Positions 44,748 to 55,988 of a DNA stretch of 64,000 nucleotides are shown here, piece after piece (position 1 is the stretch's first letter; every line of letters begins with the position of its first letter). Location of the stretch: contig PDHQ01000026.1 in assembly GCA_003339415.1 (NCBI GenBank), positions 124,001-188,000 of the forward strand. The letters run 5' to 3'. Position numbers and translations under genes: made by a program. The notes beneath the pieces were generated by a model. The model searched no databases. It was not told where the DNA came from and was given only the letters and a program-made list of their open reading frames with translations. This DNA is from Ophiocordyceps camponoti-saundersi (nom. inval.). Its lineage: Eukaryota; Ascomycota; Sordariomycetes; Hypocreales; Ophiocordycipitaceae.

Positions 44748-47700
44748 ATGTCTCAACATCCGGGCGCCATGAACAGCTCGTGGCCCTCGAGAGCGGCGCC
44801 TGATGCCGCCAAGCCGACCGTGGACATGGAAGACACAGGAGAGGTGGCACAATCTCATTCTGCGTCTATGGAAAGGCCGTTCATGCCTCCGCTGCCTATG
44901 AGACCCGGCCTCACCCGCAACTCTCTTCAGCCAGGCCCCCCGCAGCAGCAGCCGCCGCCGCCGGGGCCTGCCATGGGCCGAGGCAAACAGCCAGTTCCGG
45001 CACCGACCGACTCGTTATCGCTTCTTCAGCTACGTCGTATCGTCGCCGAGGTCAATCGCGTCGAACCAGCTGCCTACGACTTTGTCTACGCTGATACGGG
45101 CTCCCACACGGACGAGATCGACGAATGGTTCGTCTACCAGTTCTGGCAGTGGGTGCGCCTTAATGCGGCACAAAAGGCCTTCGAGTGGCACTGGAACCTC
45201 GAGTCAGGCGGAAATGTACCCTGGGATGAGGCGGATAACGACACCCGCACCAGGTTTGTACAGGCAGCCATTGCTGGTGTGCAGTCCAACGACGCTGCTC
45301 TGCGGTCTGCTTCGATCGGAAAACTAGTCTACCTGGTCCTGGGACGATGGGCCAATACCGCCATACCTAGTGAGGTGACGGGCGGTAGGTCCGTGGCCAG
45401 CGGTTCGCAGCTACAGGCTATGAAAGCAGGAGTCGAATTTCTCGTCTCGCTCGAGGGCCTTCCTGTCATATGGGAGTCGTTGCGCAGCTGTTTCGAGATG
45501 CATTGGTGCGTTCTTCCCCCTAATTCCTTTCATCATCCTGTGTTCCCTTTTCATCACCACCTTTTAGGACTGGCCGTGTCATTGGCTTTGTCTTCACCCC
45601 CATTTTCCTTGACCCTCTTCCTCGATATTCCTGCTGACTCGGTACTCCAAAGGTCTGGCGACATTCAGCAGCAGGCGAGTCCGCAGGAAGCTCAAGACGA
45701 ATTAATGAATCTTATGACTATCATGTACATTACCATTCAAGAGACGCTCAACGACCCGGACGACATGTCTTCCTCGTATGGAAAACTTTGTAAGTCTAAA
45801 TTCATCAGTTACATACGTTCTCTCGCTCATATTGGAGTCAGTGGAACTGAATCCTTCACTTGTCGACTTCATGCTCACGGCAACGTCCAAGCTTCGATGG
45901 GACGAGCAGAACACCATGCCCCATACGCAAGTGAGTTGATGTGTCCCCGATACCGGAAGTCTTTGCTAACTTGACAGATTTTCCTTCTCTTTTGGAAATC
46001 CATCTTGCTCGTCTTTGGCGGAAGTAAGGAGCTCAAGAACCTTAAGAAAACCATAGCAGAGACGGGCTTGGACAAGGAGGACAGCGGTGTCATCACTGCT
46101 TCGCCCCTGGATTATCATGCGTTCCGGCAAGAGATAACGTCCAAATACCCGTCATACATTCCTCCGCCGCCGATTATTCCTCTTGAGGCTGAGTACACGA
46201 CCATTCTTCCTCCTTTACCAAATCAGTCTTTCAGAAGCAGTGCCACACAAGGGATTATACCTGCGCCGGCCCACGCGCAGAACGGAAGTGCCTCCATCCT
46301 ACATCAGCCGGTCCACATCGCCACGCCTGCTCCGTCCCCGCCGCCATCACCTGGAGTCGGTGGGAAAGGCGCCAAAAAGCAGAATTACCAGACGAACCAG
46401 AATTTCCCATTCATGTATCCTCCTCTCGATGCCACCAGCAACAGCGCTGGGGGTAAAGGCATGGCAGGAGCTTATGATGCGGTCATCAGCCGAAGATGGG
46501 ACGGCAGCGATATTCCGGCGTCGATCCTGGAGGCGGGCGAGCTCTTTTCGTCTCGCGTGAGGATGACTCGAGCGACCCGACAACTATGGGAAGAGCGCGA
46601 GCGATTCCTCAAGTACGAGCGCGGTTGGGATGTGGAAGATGAAGAGACCGACTTTGATGTTGAAAGTCTCGGCCTGGACGAGTTGACGCCGGAGGAGAAG
46701 CAAGTTCTTGAAGAGCTCAAGGCGGAGTACAGAAAGAACTCGCCCCCTACTCCGCAGCTAGAGCACGACTTCGGCCCTAGGCCCGAGCAGCTCAGTGAAA
46801 GGGACAAACAGAGGCTGATCGCGGTGGAAAATTTCTACGTAAGACCTTCGTATCGACAGCGCCTTGGAATTTATACTGACGACCATCTGCTTTGGCAGAA
46901 AGAGGCTTTTCCTCACCTGCAATCGCTTGTGATCGTCCTGCTGCGGCCGATTCTGGTCAATGTGACGGCCGTCGTCGCTCAGCAGGCGACGGTGATGACG
47001 AGGGAAATGGCGTCTAGAGGCTGGAACAATGGAGGTTGGGCCGGCGGCGCCACAGCGGCGCACAAGGCGACAGACGTCACAGGACCACCGGACCGCACGG
47101 AAGAGCCAGAGATCTCCCCCGAAGAAGTCGACGCAGCAAGAACGAGGGAGATTACGTCAAAGGCCATGACCGGTATTCTAATCCTGTTACTAAAATGGCT
47201 GCGAGTTTCTCGTAAGTAAAAAGCAGTGGGCAAGATGGGTAACAGTGGCGCGGTCTCTGACGGGCGAGTTTCACAGATATTCTCAAGTTCGAATACTTTA
47301 CTCAGCTCCTCCTTGACTCCAACTACATCCCGCTCGTCCTCAAGCTCTTTGCTCATCAAGACATCCAGAAGGTGGTTGACAGCAACATGGACCGGGTCGA
47401 GAACAGGTGAGGCTGGTATATTGCACTTGTGGTTGACAGGTCTCCTAACACGGAGAAGTTTCTTCTACTTTTGCAATCTGCGTTCGACATTTAAGGATAA
47501 GACCGAGAGCGACATGGAGCAGGAGGAGACTGAAGAAGATGCCAGCCCGTCAGAAGCGAAGCACGAGGAGCAAGAAGAGGCCGGGGGTGACAGCGACGAC
47601 AGCGCGGCGCCGCCTCCCATAAAGAGGCGGTGCTCCCCCGAGCAAGGCGAAGAGGACGACGAAGCTGACGCGGGGAGCGACGATCAGGGCTCGACGAGGC

Positions 47701-48287
47701 CCGAGGTGGACGAGCTGGGATGCCCTATCAACGCGCAGCCGACGGAGCCCATCACGGACTTTTCAAGGCGCAACTTCTTCTCACTCATCAATTACTTGAG
47801 AGTGATGCAAAAAATATGCAAAGGCAAGGCACACCGCAACCTCTTGTTGGTGCAGTACAAGTCGTCGGCGATCCTGCGCAAGTCGCTGCGCATCCCGCAA
47901 AAGGATCTCCGGCTGTACACGCTCAAGCTCTTCAAGAACCAAGTGCCATACTGCGGGCGCAAGTGGCGTCAGAGCAACATGCGCGTCATCACGTCCGTCT
48001 ACCTCCATTGCCGGCCCGAGCTGCGCGACGAGTGGCTGGCTGGTAGCGACGTCGACGCGGACGTGGAAGCGGCCCTGCCGCTGGAGCAGGCGTTGCGCAG
48101 TCTGACGCACTGGCGTAACGTCCGTCACTACTCGGACAAGATATCTCCCGACATCCGCGCTGCCATGCGAGAGGAGCAGGATTTCTTCACTCGTGAGCTG
48201 GAGAAGATGCATGTCAACTGGGCCGAGCTGGCAGATGAGGATATGGTGGGCGAGATGGATCAACTTGGAGGTTCGGGTTGGTCGTGA
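44748..48287 (+). CDS. pro22: STRIPAK subunit Pro22 / Far11 (STRIP1)
   Basis: Six exons (44748-45505, 45653-45789, 45842-45930, 45978-47211, 47277-47406, 47456-48287), with introns of 147, 52, 47, 65 and 49 bp, give 1059 residues. STRIP1/Far11/Pro22 is a scaffold of the STRIPAK phosphatase-kinase complex, needed for fruiting-body septation and hyphal fusion in Sordaria. A Pro-rich head precedes the N1221 domain (from about residue 85: SLLQLRRIVAEVNRVEPAAY and DEIDEWFVYQFWQWVRL). The C-terminal DUF3402 includes FYVRPSYRQRLGIYTDDHLLWQKEAFPHLQ, LVIVLLRPILVN, HILKFEYFTQLLLDSNYIPL and SFFYFCNLRS, the last two created by splicing. An acidic insert (EEDASPSEAKHEEQEE) precedes RNFFSLINYLRVMQKICKGK. 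The stop lies inside a 24-bp repeat. Confidence 0.93.
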
Positions 48288-48349
48288 AGCGACCCAATGA
48301 TTTGGCCACGAAGCAACCCTACGGATTGGTCACGAAGCAATTCTATTCC
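48278..48349 (+). repeat. 24-bp tandem repeat spanning the pro22 stop codon
   Basis: Three imperfect copies start at 48278, 48302 and 48326. The TGA stop (48285-48287) in copy 1 aligns with CGA in copies 2 and 3. Reading through would add about 20 codons of a W-S/P-R-S-N motif before TAG at 48350. Confidence 0.85.
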
Positions 48350-48673
48350 GTAGATTTTGTCCGACAAGAGCTACCTTGCCTCTCACCACCGAAGGACATA
48401 TGGTAGAGAGGGTACTGCAGAAACTCAGCGTTTGTGGCAGAGTATCCTGGACCGTATGTTACAGAGTAATCAGACAACTTGAGCGTTAGAGAAGAATACT
48501 TTGGTGGATTTCATTTGTACTGTGGTAAGACGTCCTAAGGACAAGTAAATGCAGTTGTCAGACGCTTTTCGAAGAGCCTGGCAACGGGCTAGAGGCCGCG
48601 GATTCCAGAAAGCTATACAGGATGTACGCCTCGCCGCTTGCGGAGCAGATGAAGACAATAACGAAGAAGAAAG
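48288..48673. other. Convergent 3' spacer, pro22 / MARVEL gene
   Basis: Apart from the repeat at its start, nothing recognisable is seen. Confidence 0.55.
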
Positions 48674-49601
48674 CTAAGCGCGGTCGTAGAGGCCGTCGTT
48701 GTAACTGTAGCCGGCCGGCGGGTCGTGTACCCGGGGCGCCGTGTGCCAGCCGGAAGGGTAGTTGGCGACGCTTGGCTGGTAGGTATGGGTATCCTGCTTC
48801 GGGTTGTCGGTGGCGTTACCGACGGCCGTAGTCTCCGTCCCGTAGCTGCCGCGCGTATGATCGAGCTGATCGGGGTGAGTGTGCTCCGGAAGGGCGTTGG
48901 GATCCTCGTCGCGTCTGCGGCGGAAGAAGCGGAAGCGGTTGAAGAAGTCGCTCTTCTTGGAGCCGTAGCCGGACGTGTAATTGTTGGCTGGGCTGGGGCC
49001 GAAGCGGTTTTCCTTTTGGTGGTGACGAGCGAGGGCCACCTCCATGAGGGCGGAGAAGACGAAGAGAACGCTGTGGTGGGGAGAGAGTGAGTACGTGACG
49101 AGGGGGGTTTTTCTCTATACGCATCTCGGCTTACATGATGGCAATGGCGACTCCGAAACAGCCTATGGACAGCATGCAGACCGTTTGAACGCCTGGAACG
49201 GCGCGTTCTTGTTCGAGCTCAACGTCGGCGTCGTTGGGGCCTAGAGATTGGCCGAAGAGAGTATCGGAGAGCCTCGTGCAGGAGCCGAGGCCACCCTTAT
49301 TGACGACGGCGACGTAGATGAAGGCTCCGATGAAGCAGATGTCGAGGGCTGCGGCCGTGGCGGCGGCGAGCATCTTGCCACCGATGCAGCAGACGAGAAG
49401 CATGGCGAAGATGGTGTAGAGGGCGGCCGCTCCGGATATGCCCTCTACGGCCCGGAAGGTGTTGTCGACGGGTAGGTTATTTGATCGTAGGGTGTAGAGG
49501 AAGAAGGAGAAGACGGCGAGGATGAAGGCGGCGCAGAGGAATTGGAGGGCTCGGAGGAGCCATTGCAGTGACTTGAGGGCGGCGCCGGTCCTTGCGCCCA
49601 T
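48674..49601 (-). CDS. MARVEL-domain membrane protein
   Basis: Two exons (49601-49135 and 49070-48674) around a 64-bp intron give 287 residues. Four hydrophobic segments lie near residues 12-38, 50-75, 78-105 and 143-170, the last one continued across the splice (FGVAIAIIVLFVFSALMEVALARH). The loop before the fourth segment contains GGLGSCTRLSDTLFG. This tetraspan layout with a short N-terminus (MGARTGAALKSLQW) and a long hydrophilic C-tail matches fungal MARVEL/Nce102-like proteins, which organise plasma-membrane domains. The tail is Arg-rich (FNRFRFFRRRRDEDP), then Thr/Tyr/Pro-rich with no other domain. Assignment rests on topology and overall look, so the precise family is moderately certain. 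It is convergent with pro22. Confidence 0.75.
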
Positions 49602-52084
49602 GGTGTGTGTTTTGGAGTGTTTGATGTTATAACTTGCCCGTAGTAGGGAGGGAGGGATCGATCAGGGTGTACGCATGCGGGTGATGATGGCTGATTTCTT
49701 TGGGGAGGGAGATGACACGGAGAGATGGAGAGGAAGAACGATAATGAACTAAGGAGACAGATGAAGTGAGAGAGAGGAAGAGAGAAGAGAAGAGAAGAGG
49801 TTGAAAAAGGTGAGACGACTCGGGTTGGCAGCTGGTGACGTCGCTGGTTCGAGACAATCCAAGGTACAGGTGGGTCCGACTGGCATGTAGCGCACGGGGC
49901 TTTTCCGGGTACCTCGACGGGGCACAATGGGCAGAATAGGGACTTACGGGGATAGGGTTCAGGGACCTGGTTGGCCTCGCGGGAGGTACAGCGCGCACTA
50001 CGTCTGTACGGGCACAAACTCTCAGCGGCGCCTCCGTCGTCTTAGGCTCTTTTTTTTTTTTTTCCCACTCGAGACCGGGAGGGACCCCTGCGAGGGTCGA
50101 GGCAGAAAAGGGCCGGGAGGGTGAGATCAGGTTTAGCGGCGGCCGCAACAGCCGTCGGCGCCCTCGTTCGCATGAATGGGAGGAACCGGACTTTCCCCCC
50201 CCCCCCTCAACGCCCTTGTGAGAGCCTGTGACGGAGGACTGGGGCTCCTAGATAGAGGGGATGGACGTGCGTGGGGGGGAGGGGAGCGGGACTGGATAAA
50301 GTCTGGTTACGAATACGAGCTCGTGGTTGTGTGGGTGCGCACCTATTGTGTGACAGAGTGTGCTGCTCGATTCACGATGAGGGGGGTAAAAAGTCCACGT
50401 GGGGCTGCCATGTCGTCAGTGTGGCGCGGGAAAGGGGGAAGGCGAATTCACGGGGACTTTTTTTTAGGTAAGCTGTTGGAGATGGGGCTGAGACGGAAAG
50501 GTTAAAGCCGAGGCTTGGCCTTTTATTTTGCTCCGTTGATGAGATCATAATTATCGACTGTTCCTCTCATCCGTACAATGAATAGCTGGGGCACAAGGCT
50601 TGAACTTTTCTATTTGAACTAGTCCATGACTCTCTTTCCCCCCCCTCTCTGTCGTCCACGCGCGCCATTTGCGCTGAGATTCTCGACCAGTTCTCGACGC
50701 AGCGAGGGCGAGACAAGCCTGAGGCAGCGCAGTGGACGGTTCACGTGACGGGTCCCCACTCCGATGTCTCGTCACTGTGATGACCCTTGAGGTTTTCTTA
50801 CCGGTAACACGTGACTCTTCCCAGTCTCTTCTAAAGACCGTCGCGGCAAATTTACCAACGCAAGTGAAAAGATGGGCGACTTCGGCGATTAAGAAGGGCT
50901 CTTCGGAAGGGCGAAAGGGGAAGGAAACGAAAGGGAAAGGGTCTCACCGTCACCCAGAGAGGATCGGGAGCAGCCGAGACTTGCATATATTCTTCATTCA
51001 AATCTCCCCCCCCTTTTTTCCCGTCTCACGAAACCCACCGTCGATGGCACAGTACAGCAAAAGATATGCGTTGATGACCGGCTAAATGAGGTTGGGAAAG
51101 AACTGCCCACGATGCCGTTTTCCGCTCTCTCTGCATGGGATTGTACTTGTTGATGCAGAGGGAATCATCTATTAGCCGGTGGTGGCGCTGATTGGTCCTG
51201 TCGGGACGCGGGCCCGGCCTGTTGTTCGGCTAATTGCTACCTCGTGAGCCTTATGGTCTGTCTGTTGAGGTCTGGCCGATACGAGATTTCGGTCTTTGGG
51301 GATTCTGGACACCCGGCACCCCTTCTTACGGGTTTATTGCTGGTGTTAGATTCACTGATAGGCTCGAATTAGACGTTATCAGCCATCTCATGGGAGAAAC
51401 CACACTGGCACACACACACACACACACACTACATGCATCGTCACCGCTCAGAATCATCATCTTCGTATGTACCATCCTCTCAGCTGACTGCCTAACAATT
51501 CTGCCGAGGCAAGCTCCCGACTTTGTCAATTGCAAGTTAGCCCCCGCCCCCCTCGTCAACGACACCCTCCCATCGCGGCTCGCTATCGGCCCACGCCCTC
51601 GCCATAACATGCTCAGACCTTCTCTTGCTGGTAAGCGTCGCTCTGCTACTACGATGCGGGCGAAAAGAGGAGAGGGTGTTGAAACGGGGAAGAAAAGGGG
51701 AATAGATGAAATGATACCGGCTCCCCCCCCCCCCCCATGCACGATTTCCGCCTCGATGTAACGCCCGAACAATGGCCCATGGACTTTTTTTATTTTAGAT
51801 TGTTATTGATTACTTTATTGCTCGCTCTCATTTGCTCTTGTTCAGCCTTCAGTTGCGTTTTGGGATGAGGCGTCGGTGCCTTGTCTGGATCCTTTGGACT
51901 TATACACACGTCTGGAGGCGTGCCTCTTATAGCCTTCCCCTTTTCCCGTGAGAGTCCTTGGCTGTAGCGCGATCAATCCTCTCGTTCTCTTCCTTCTTCA
52001 TCTTCTATTTCTTCTTCTTCTCTCTCTTTTCTCCCTTTCTCTTACTCCTTTCTCTCTCTGTATTTCTCGTCTCCTTTTCTGCCA
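49602..52084. other. 2.5-kb spacer upstream of the WSC peroxidase
   Basis: No gene is supported. Two CACGTGAC boxes (50742-50749 and 50808-50815) lie in the same orientation 66 bases apart. There is a (CA)n tract at about 51409-51428 and a poly-C run at about 51722-51737. Pyrimidine-rich sequence (CTTCTTCTTC...) at 51990-52075 leads into the peroxidase start, as in many strong fungal promoters. Confidence 0.5.
50742..50815. promoter_or_regulatory. Pair of CACGTGAC boxes
   Basis: CACGTGAC at 50742-50749 and again at 50808-50815, same orientation. The CACGTG core is the usual bHLH site. They lie about 1.2 kb from both neighbouring genes, so the target is unclear. Confidence 0.35.
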
Positions 52085-54859
52085 ATGCGCTCTTCTCTCC
52101 TGTTATTGGCCGTCGGGGCCTTGACCCTGGCCGATCCGACATGGCCGTCAGAAACAGACGAGCTCGAGGAGATCATGTACCAGCTCTTCTCCTTCGGCGC
52201 CCGCAAGTTCGCCGACACCATTAGCCCCTGCTCCAACGAGGCGTCCGGTCCCGGCCGGCAGAACGCGGCCGAGTGGCTCCGGACGGCCTTCCACGACGCC
52301 GCCACGGCCAACACTTTCTTCGGCACCGGAGGCGTCGACGGCTCGCTGCAGTATGAGCTTGATAACGGTGAGAATACCGGGCCTGGGCATAAGACGACGC
52401 TCGAGTTCATGGCTCCTTTCATGTCGCCTCGGGCGAGCCTGGCGGATCTCGTCGCTCTGGGCGTCTATGCTTCGGTCCGGTCGTGTGGCGGTCCGGTCGT
52501 GCCGTTCCGGGCTGGGCGTCGCGATGCCGTCGCCGCCGGTAACCCTGGCGTGCCGCAGCCGCAGAACTCGATCTTTACTTTCCAGCAGCAGTTTGAGCGC
52601 ATGGGATTCTCCAAGGAGGAGATGATTCAACTCACGGCCTGCGGTCATACCATCGGGGGCGTCCATCAGACCGAGTTCCCTGACCTGATGCCACAAACGG
52701 GTGTCCGCAACGGCGAGGCTCCTTCTGACTCTACGGTTGACAAGTTTGACGCCAACATCGTCACCGAGTACCTGGCCGGCAAGACGGACAATCCTCTCGT
52801 TGGCGGACCCTCCGTCAAGGTGAACAAGAATTCCGACTTCAAGGTCTTCAACTCGGATGGCAACAAGACGGTTCGCGCCATGGCCGACCCGGAAGCCTTC
52901 CGCGCCACGTGCGTCAAGGTGCTGCAGAAGATGACGGAGGTGGTGCCGCCCGGCGTCACTCTGTCCGGTCCCGTCACCCCTTATGCCGTGAAGCCCGTCG
53001 GCCTGCAGCTGACTCTGGCCGATGGTGGCTCGTCCCTCGCTTGGAAGGGCTACATCCGCGTAAAGACGCCCGTTGATGGCGGCGTGAAGAGCATCAGCAT
53101 CACTTACAAAGATCGCAAAGGCGGCTGTGCCGGCACGTCGTCGTGCACCATCAAAAGCACCATCCAGGGCGTCGGCCGAGGCTTCGACGACAACTTCGCC
53201 TTCTTCCCCATCGAGGCATCCATCCCCTCCTCGAGCGGCATCTCGTCCTTTGTCGTGACGCTGCACGGAGCCGACAGCTCGTTGAACGCGCTGTACGACA
53301 ATAACGGCAAGGGCTATCCCGTTCAGGACGACGTCGTCTTCCAGGCGCCGCAGAGCTGTGTCCGGCCTTCGAGCGGTGCTCTCACCGTCGTCGCCGCCGT
53401 CCGCAACGATGTAGCAGCCGGCGGGGCGCGGGCCGACGTCTGGTATCGCGAGCCGCAGAGCAACAGCCCCGTACCGAAGCTCAGTCGCGCCCAAGTGACG
53501 CTGGAAAAGGGTCGCTGTGTTGGTCACTACACTCTGTTTTCCACCGACTACGCTGTTCAGGGCGGCCTGGCGTCCCAGTCGCACGTCGACGTCTCGGCAG
53601 GTAGCAGCGTCGATGGCTTCAAGAGCCTCGCCAACGTCGGCGGCACATGCGCCGAGTTTGACCGCGCCGCGCCTTGCGTCGCCGCCGAGAAGACGACGTT
53701 GAAGACGCTGACGGGCAGGGCCGTTAACACGACCCTGTCCACTACGGCCGTCGTCCCGACTCCGACGCCGGTCGCTCCGACCCCGACGCCGGTCGTGGCG
53801 GAGCATCGGTCTGCCGTCGGCGGATACCGACTGGTTTCGTGCTGGACCGAGGGGAACAGGACGCGAGCTCTGGACGCGGCTACTTTCATCAACGACACGA
53901 TGACGCTGGATAAGTGCGAGGCGTTTTGCAGCAAGTTCAACTATTGGGGGACCGAATACGGCCGAGAGTGTGAGCTGGCTCGCCCCCTTTTTCTCTCATG
54001 TGTCGAAGCTGACGGTCTTCAATCAGGCTACTGCGGCAACTCGTTATCCCCGAGCAGCAACAAGGCACCGCTGTCCGACTGCAGCATGCCCTGCGGCGGC
54101 AACAGCAGCGAATACTGCGGCGCCGGCGACCGGCTCGAGCTCTACTCGACCACCAGCGCCCCAGCCACGCCGACGCCAACGGCGACGCTCATACACAAGC
54201 CGACGGTCTCGCCCTACACGCTGGTAGGGTGTTATGCCGAAGCGCCCTCAGCGCGGGCGCTCCCGCAAAAGACGACCATCGACAGCAAGACGACGACCAA
54301 CGACGCGTGCGCAAAAGCCTGCGCCGGCTCGCGCTACTTCGGGACCGAGTACGGAAGCGAGTGCTACTGCGGCAGCTTCGTCAACGGCGGAGCGAAGACG
54401 GCGCCGCTGACGGACTGCGGCATGCCCTGCGCCGGAGACCCTTACCAATACTGCGGCGGGGCGGACAGGCTGGAGCTCTACGAGAACGCCAACGCCACGG
54501 GCGGGACGCCCCAGCAGCCTCCCACCGTGGCCGACTTTTCGCTCGTCGGATGTCGGACCGAGGGTAACGGGACGCGGGCTCTGGCCGGGAGGGCGGCGGC
54601 GGCGGATGACATGACCAACGTCAGGTGTGCTGGCTTCTGCGTCGGGGCAGCGTACTTTGGGACCGAGTACGGTCGCGAGTGCTACTGCGGCGATGCCCTG
54701 GATCCGTCGAGCAAGGAGGCTCCGGCGCAGGAGTGTGGGATGCAGTGCGCGGGGGATGCGACGCAGTTGTGTGGTGCTTCGAATCGGTTGTCTGTGTATA
54801 AGAGGAGGGGTCCTCCGCCGACGACTACGACGGCGCCCCCTGGCTTGCAGGCGAGGTAA
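52085..54859 (+). CDS. Secreted class II-like haem peroxidase with three WSC domains
   Basis: Two exons (52085-53969 and 54027-54859) around a 57-bp intron give 905 residues. A signal peptide (MRSSLLLLAVGALTLAD) precedes a haem peroxidase domain (about 25-290). The distal Arg/His are in LRTAFHDAAT, a calcium-site-like GVDGSLQYE follows, and the proximal His is in TACGHTIGGVH. A ~270-residue strand-rich middle region of unknown family ends at a Pro-Thr linker (about 560-575). Three WSC domains follow (about 578-668, 690-785, 795-890), each with GTEYG.EC and CG..MPC/CAGD cysteine patterns. The intron falls inside the first WSC at GREC|YCGNSL and is stop-free. WSC domains bind carbohydrate, so the enzyme is probably wall- or polysaccharide-anchored. 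Redox substrate is unknown; catalytic residues are intact. Confidence 0.92.
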   Translation: MRSSLLLLAVGALTLADPTWPSETDELEEIMYQLFSFGARKFADTISPCSNEASGPGRQNAAEWLRTAFHDAATANTFFGTGGVDGSLQYELDNGENTGPGHKTTLEFMAPFMSPRASLADLVALGVYASVRSCGGPVVPFRAGRRDAVAAGNPGVPQPQNSIFTFQQQFERMGFSKEEMIQLTACGHTIGGVHQTEFPDLMPQTGVRNGEAPSDSTVDKFDANIVTEYLAGKTDNPLVGGPSVKVNKNSDFKVFNSDGNKTVRAMADPEAFRATCVKVLQKMTEVVPPGVTLSGPVTPYAVKPVGLQLTLADGGSSLAWKGYIRVKTPVDGGVKSISITYKDRKGGCAGTSSCTIKSTIQGVGRGFDDNFAFFPIEASIPSSSGISSFVVTLHGADSSLNALYDNNGKGYPVQDDVVFQAPQSCVRPSSGALTVVAAVRNDVAAGGARADVWYREPQSNSPVPKLSRAQVTLEKGRCVGHYTLFSTDYAVQGGLASQSHVDVSAGSSVDGFKSLANVGGTCAEFDRAAPCVAAEKTTLKTLTGRAVNTTLSTTAVVPTPTPVAPTPTPVVAEHRSAVGGYRLVSCWTEGNRTRALDAATFINDTMTLDKCEAFCSKFNYWGTEYGRECELARPLFLSCVEADGLQSGYCGNSLSPSSNKAPLSDCSMPCGGNSSEYCGAGDRLELYSTTSAPATPTPTATLIHKPTVSPYTLVGCYAEAPSARALPQKTTIDSKTTTNDACAKACAGSRYFGTEYGSECYCGSFVNGGAKTAPLTDCGMPCAGDPYQYCGGADRLELYENANATGGTPQQPPTVADFSLVGCRTEGNGTRALAGRAAAADDMTNVRCAGFCVGAAYFGTEYGRECYCGDALDPSSKEAPAQECGMQCAGDATQLCGASNRLSVYKRRGPPPTTTTAPPGLQAR

Positions 54860-55265
54860 ACATGTGATGGGCAGGGACTCTCCGAAGGGAGGGAGGTAGT
54901 TCGTCGGAGGCCGGAAAGAAGAACAGTGACTGAGGGAAGACGGATGGCTTTCATCATCTCGGGAGAGGGGCGGGGAAGAGAAGGTTGATAAGGCTGAGGG
55001 GTTCTAGTATATAATATATGAGAGAGAGGATTTTCAATACAATGGAAGATGGATCATCTTGATCTCATCATCTTGATCCCATCATCTTGATCCCATCATC
55101 TTCATCCTCAGCATCGTCGTCAAGAAACACCAAATGCTTACTAATCATTCTTCGTCCCCATTCCCTGTGCCTGACTCATCTCATCTCATGTCATCTCTCA
55201 CGATCTGAGCCTCACTCACTCACCTGCTGCTCTCTTTTTCTCACCATCCACTTCCACTCATCACA
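54860..55265. other. Spacer with 14-bp repeat, peroxidase to mhf1
   Basis: Contains a 14-bp tandem repeat (unit ATCATCTTGATCCC) at 55053, 55067, 55081 and 55095, the last copy diverged. The rest is a CT-rich leader to mhf1. Confidence 0.7.
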
Positions 55266-55751
55266 ATGGCAGACGCGACAGCCGACTCAGACCGCGAGGT
55301 AAGAAAGAAGAAGAAAAACGAGCGCCTCCCCTTCAAACTCCAGCTCACATCAAGTAAACAACGGCTTTCAGCGGCTCAAATCAGCCCTCTGGTTCGCGGT
55401 CGGACAAATCGTCGACGAGGAGTCTATGCGACGCGACCTCAACGCGACGCCACAGTTCATCGGCGCGTTGACGGAGCTTGTTTGGACACAGATTGGTTCG
55501 TCGATTCTTCGCTTTCTCTTTGTTTACATGGTCTTTGTTTGTGTCTTTCCTTTTTTTTCCTCTGACATGAAAAAGAAAACGTCGCCATCGACCTTGAGAG
55601 CTTCAGCCATCATGCCGGTCGGTCGACTGTCACTACCGCAGACGTCCTCCTCTTGGCGCGCAAGAATCCGGATTTGCAGCTTCTGATGGAGTCTTTTGTG
55701 GAGAATCGCAAGGAGGCGAGGAACAAGGTGGATGCTACTGCTGAGGATTAA
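55266..55751 (+). CDS. mhf1: Histone-fold protein MHF1 / CENP-S
   Basis: Three exons (55266-55298, 55372-55495, 55576-55751), with introns of 73 and 80 bp, give 110 residues, a normal size. MHF1/CENP-S pairs with MHF2/CENP-X in a histone-fold complex that activates FANCM-type helicases at stalled forks and joins the CCAN at kinetochores. Spliced reading: RLKSALWFAVGQIVDEES, ATPQFIGALTELVWTQI joined to ENVAIDLESFSHHAGRSTV, then TTADVLLLARKNPDL. The A-F-HHAGR and D-LLL-RKNPDL blocks identify the family. Unspliced frames hide most of it. The second intron has a less usual GTTCGT donor and an AAAAAG acceptor, but joins the conserved sequence in frame. A second CCAN gene (mis6) lies 16 kb away. 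Confidence 0.9.
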
Positions 55752-55988
55752 GTGATTCGATTCATGATTCATGACGAGACTCAGCGTTACGACGGATGAG
55801 TGAGAGAAGACAAGAGAGATGCTACCCGGCCTTCAGAATGGTCTTTTAGGCTGTCCGCGTGATGGAAGCTCCTCGCTACTAATAGACAGATGGGAGAAGA
55901 AAAGGAAAAGAAAATCATAAACATGCGACGCTTTTCGTTTCGCGGCCAAGGCAAGGGAAGGGGGAAGAAATAGCCAAAACGGAATACG

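Noticed and set aside
50732..51085. 117-codon open frame in the 50-kb spacer
   Set aside because: No recognisable motif and Lys/Gly-rich low complexity; the evidence is too weak to call a gene.
51234..51761. 175-codon open frame with His-Thr and Pro runs
   Set aside because: The frame is built from (CA)n and poly-C tracts and shows no family features.
52148..53806. 552-codon minus-strand open frame
   Set aside because: Antisense shadow of the peroxidase gene, caused by high third-position GC.
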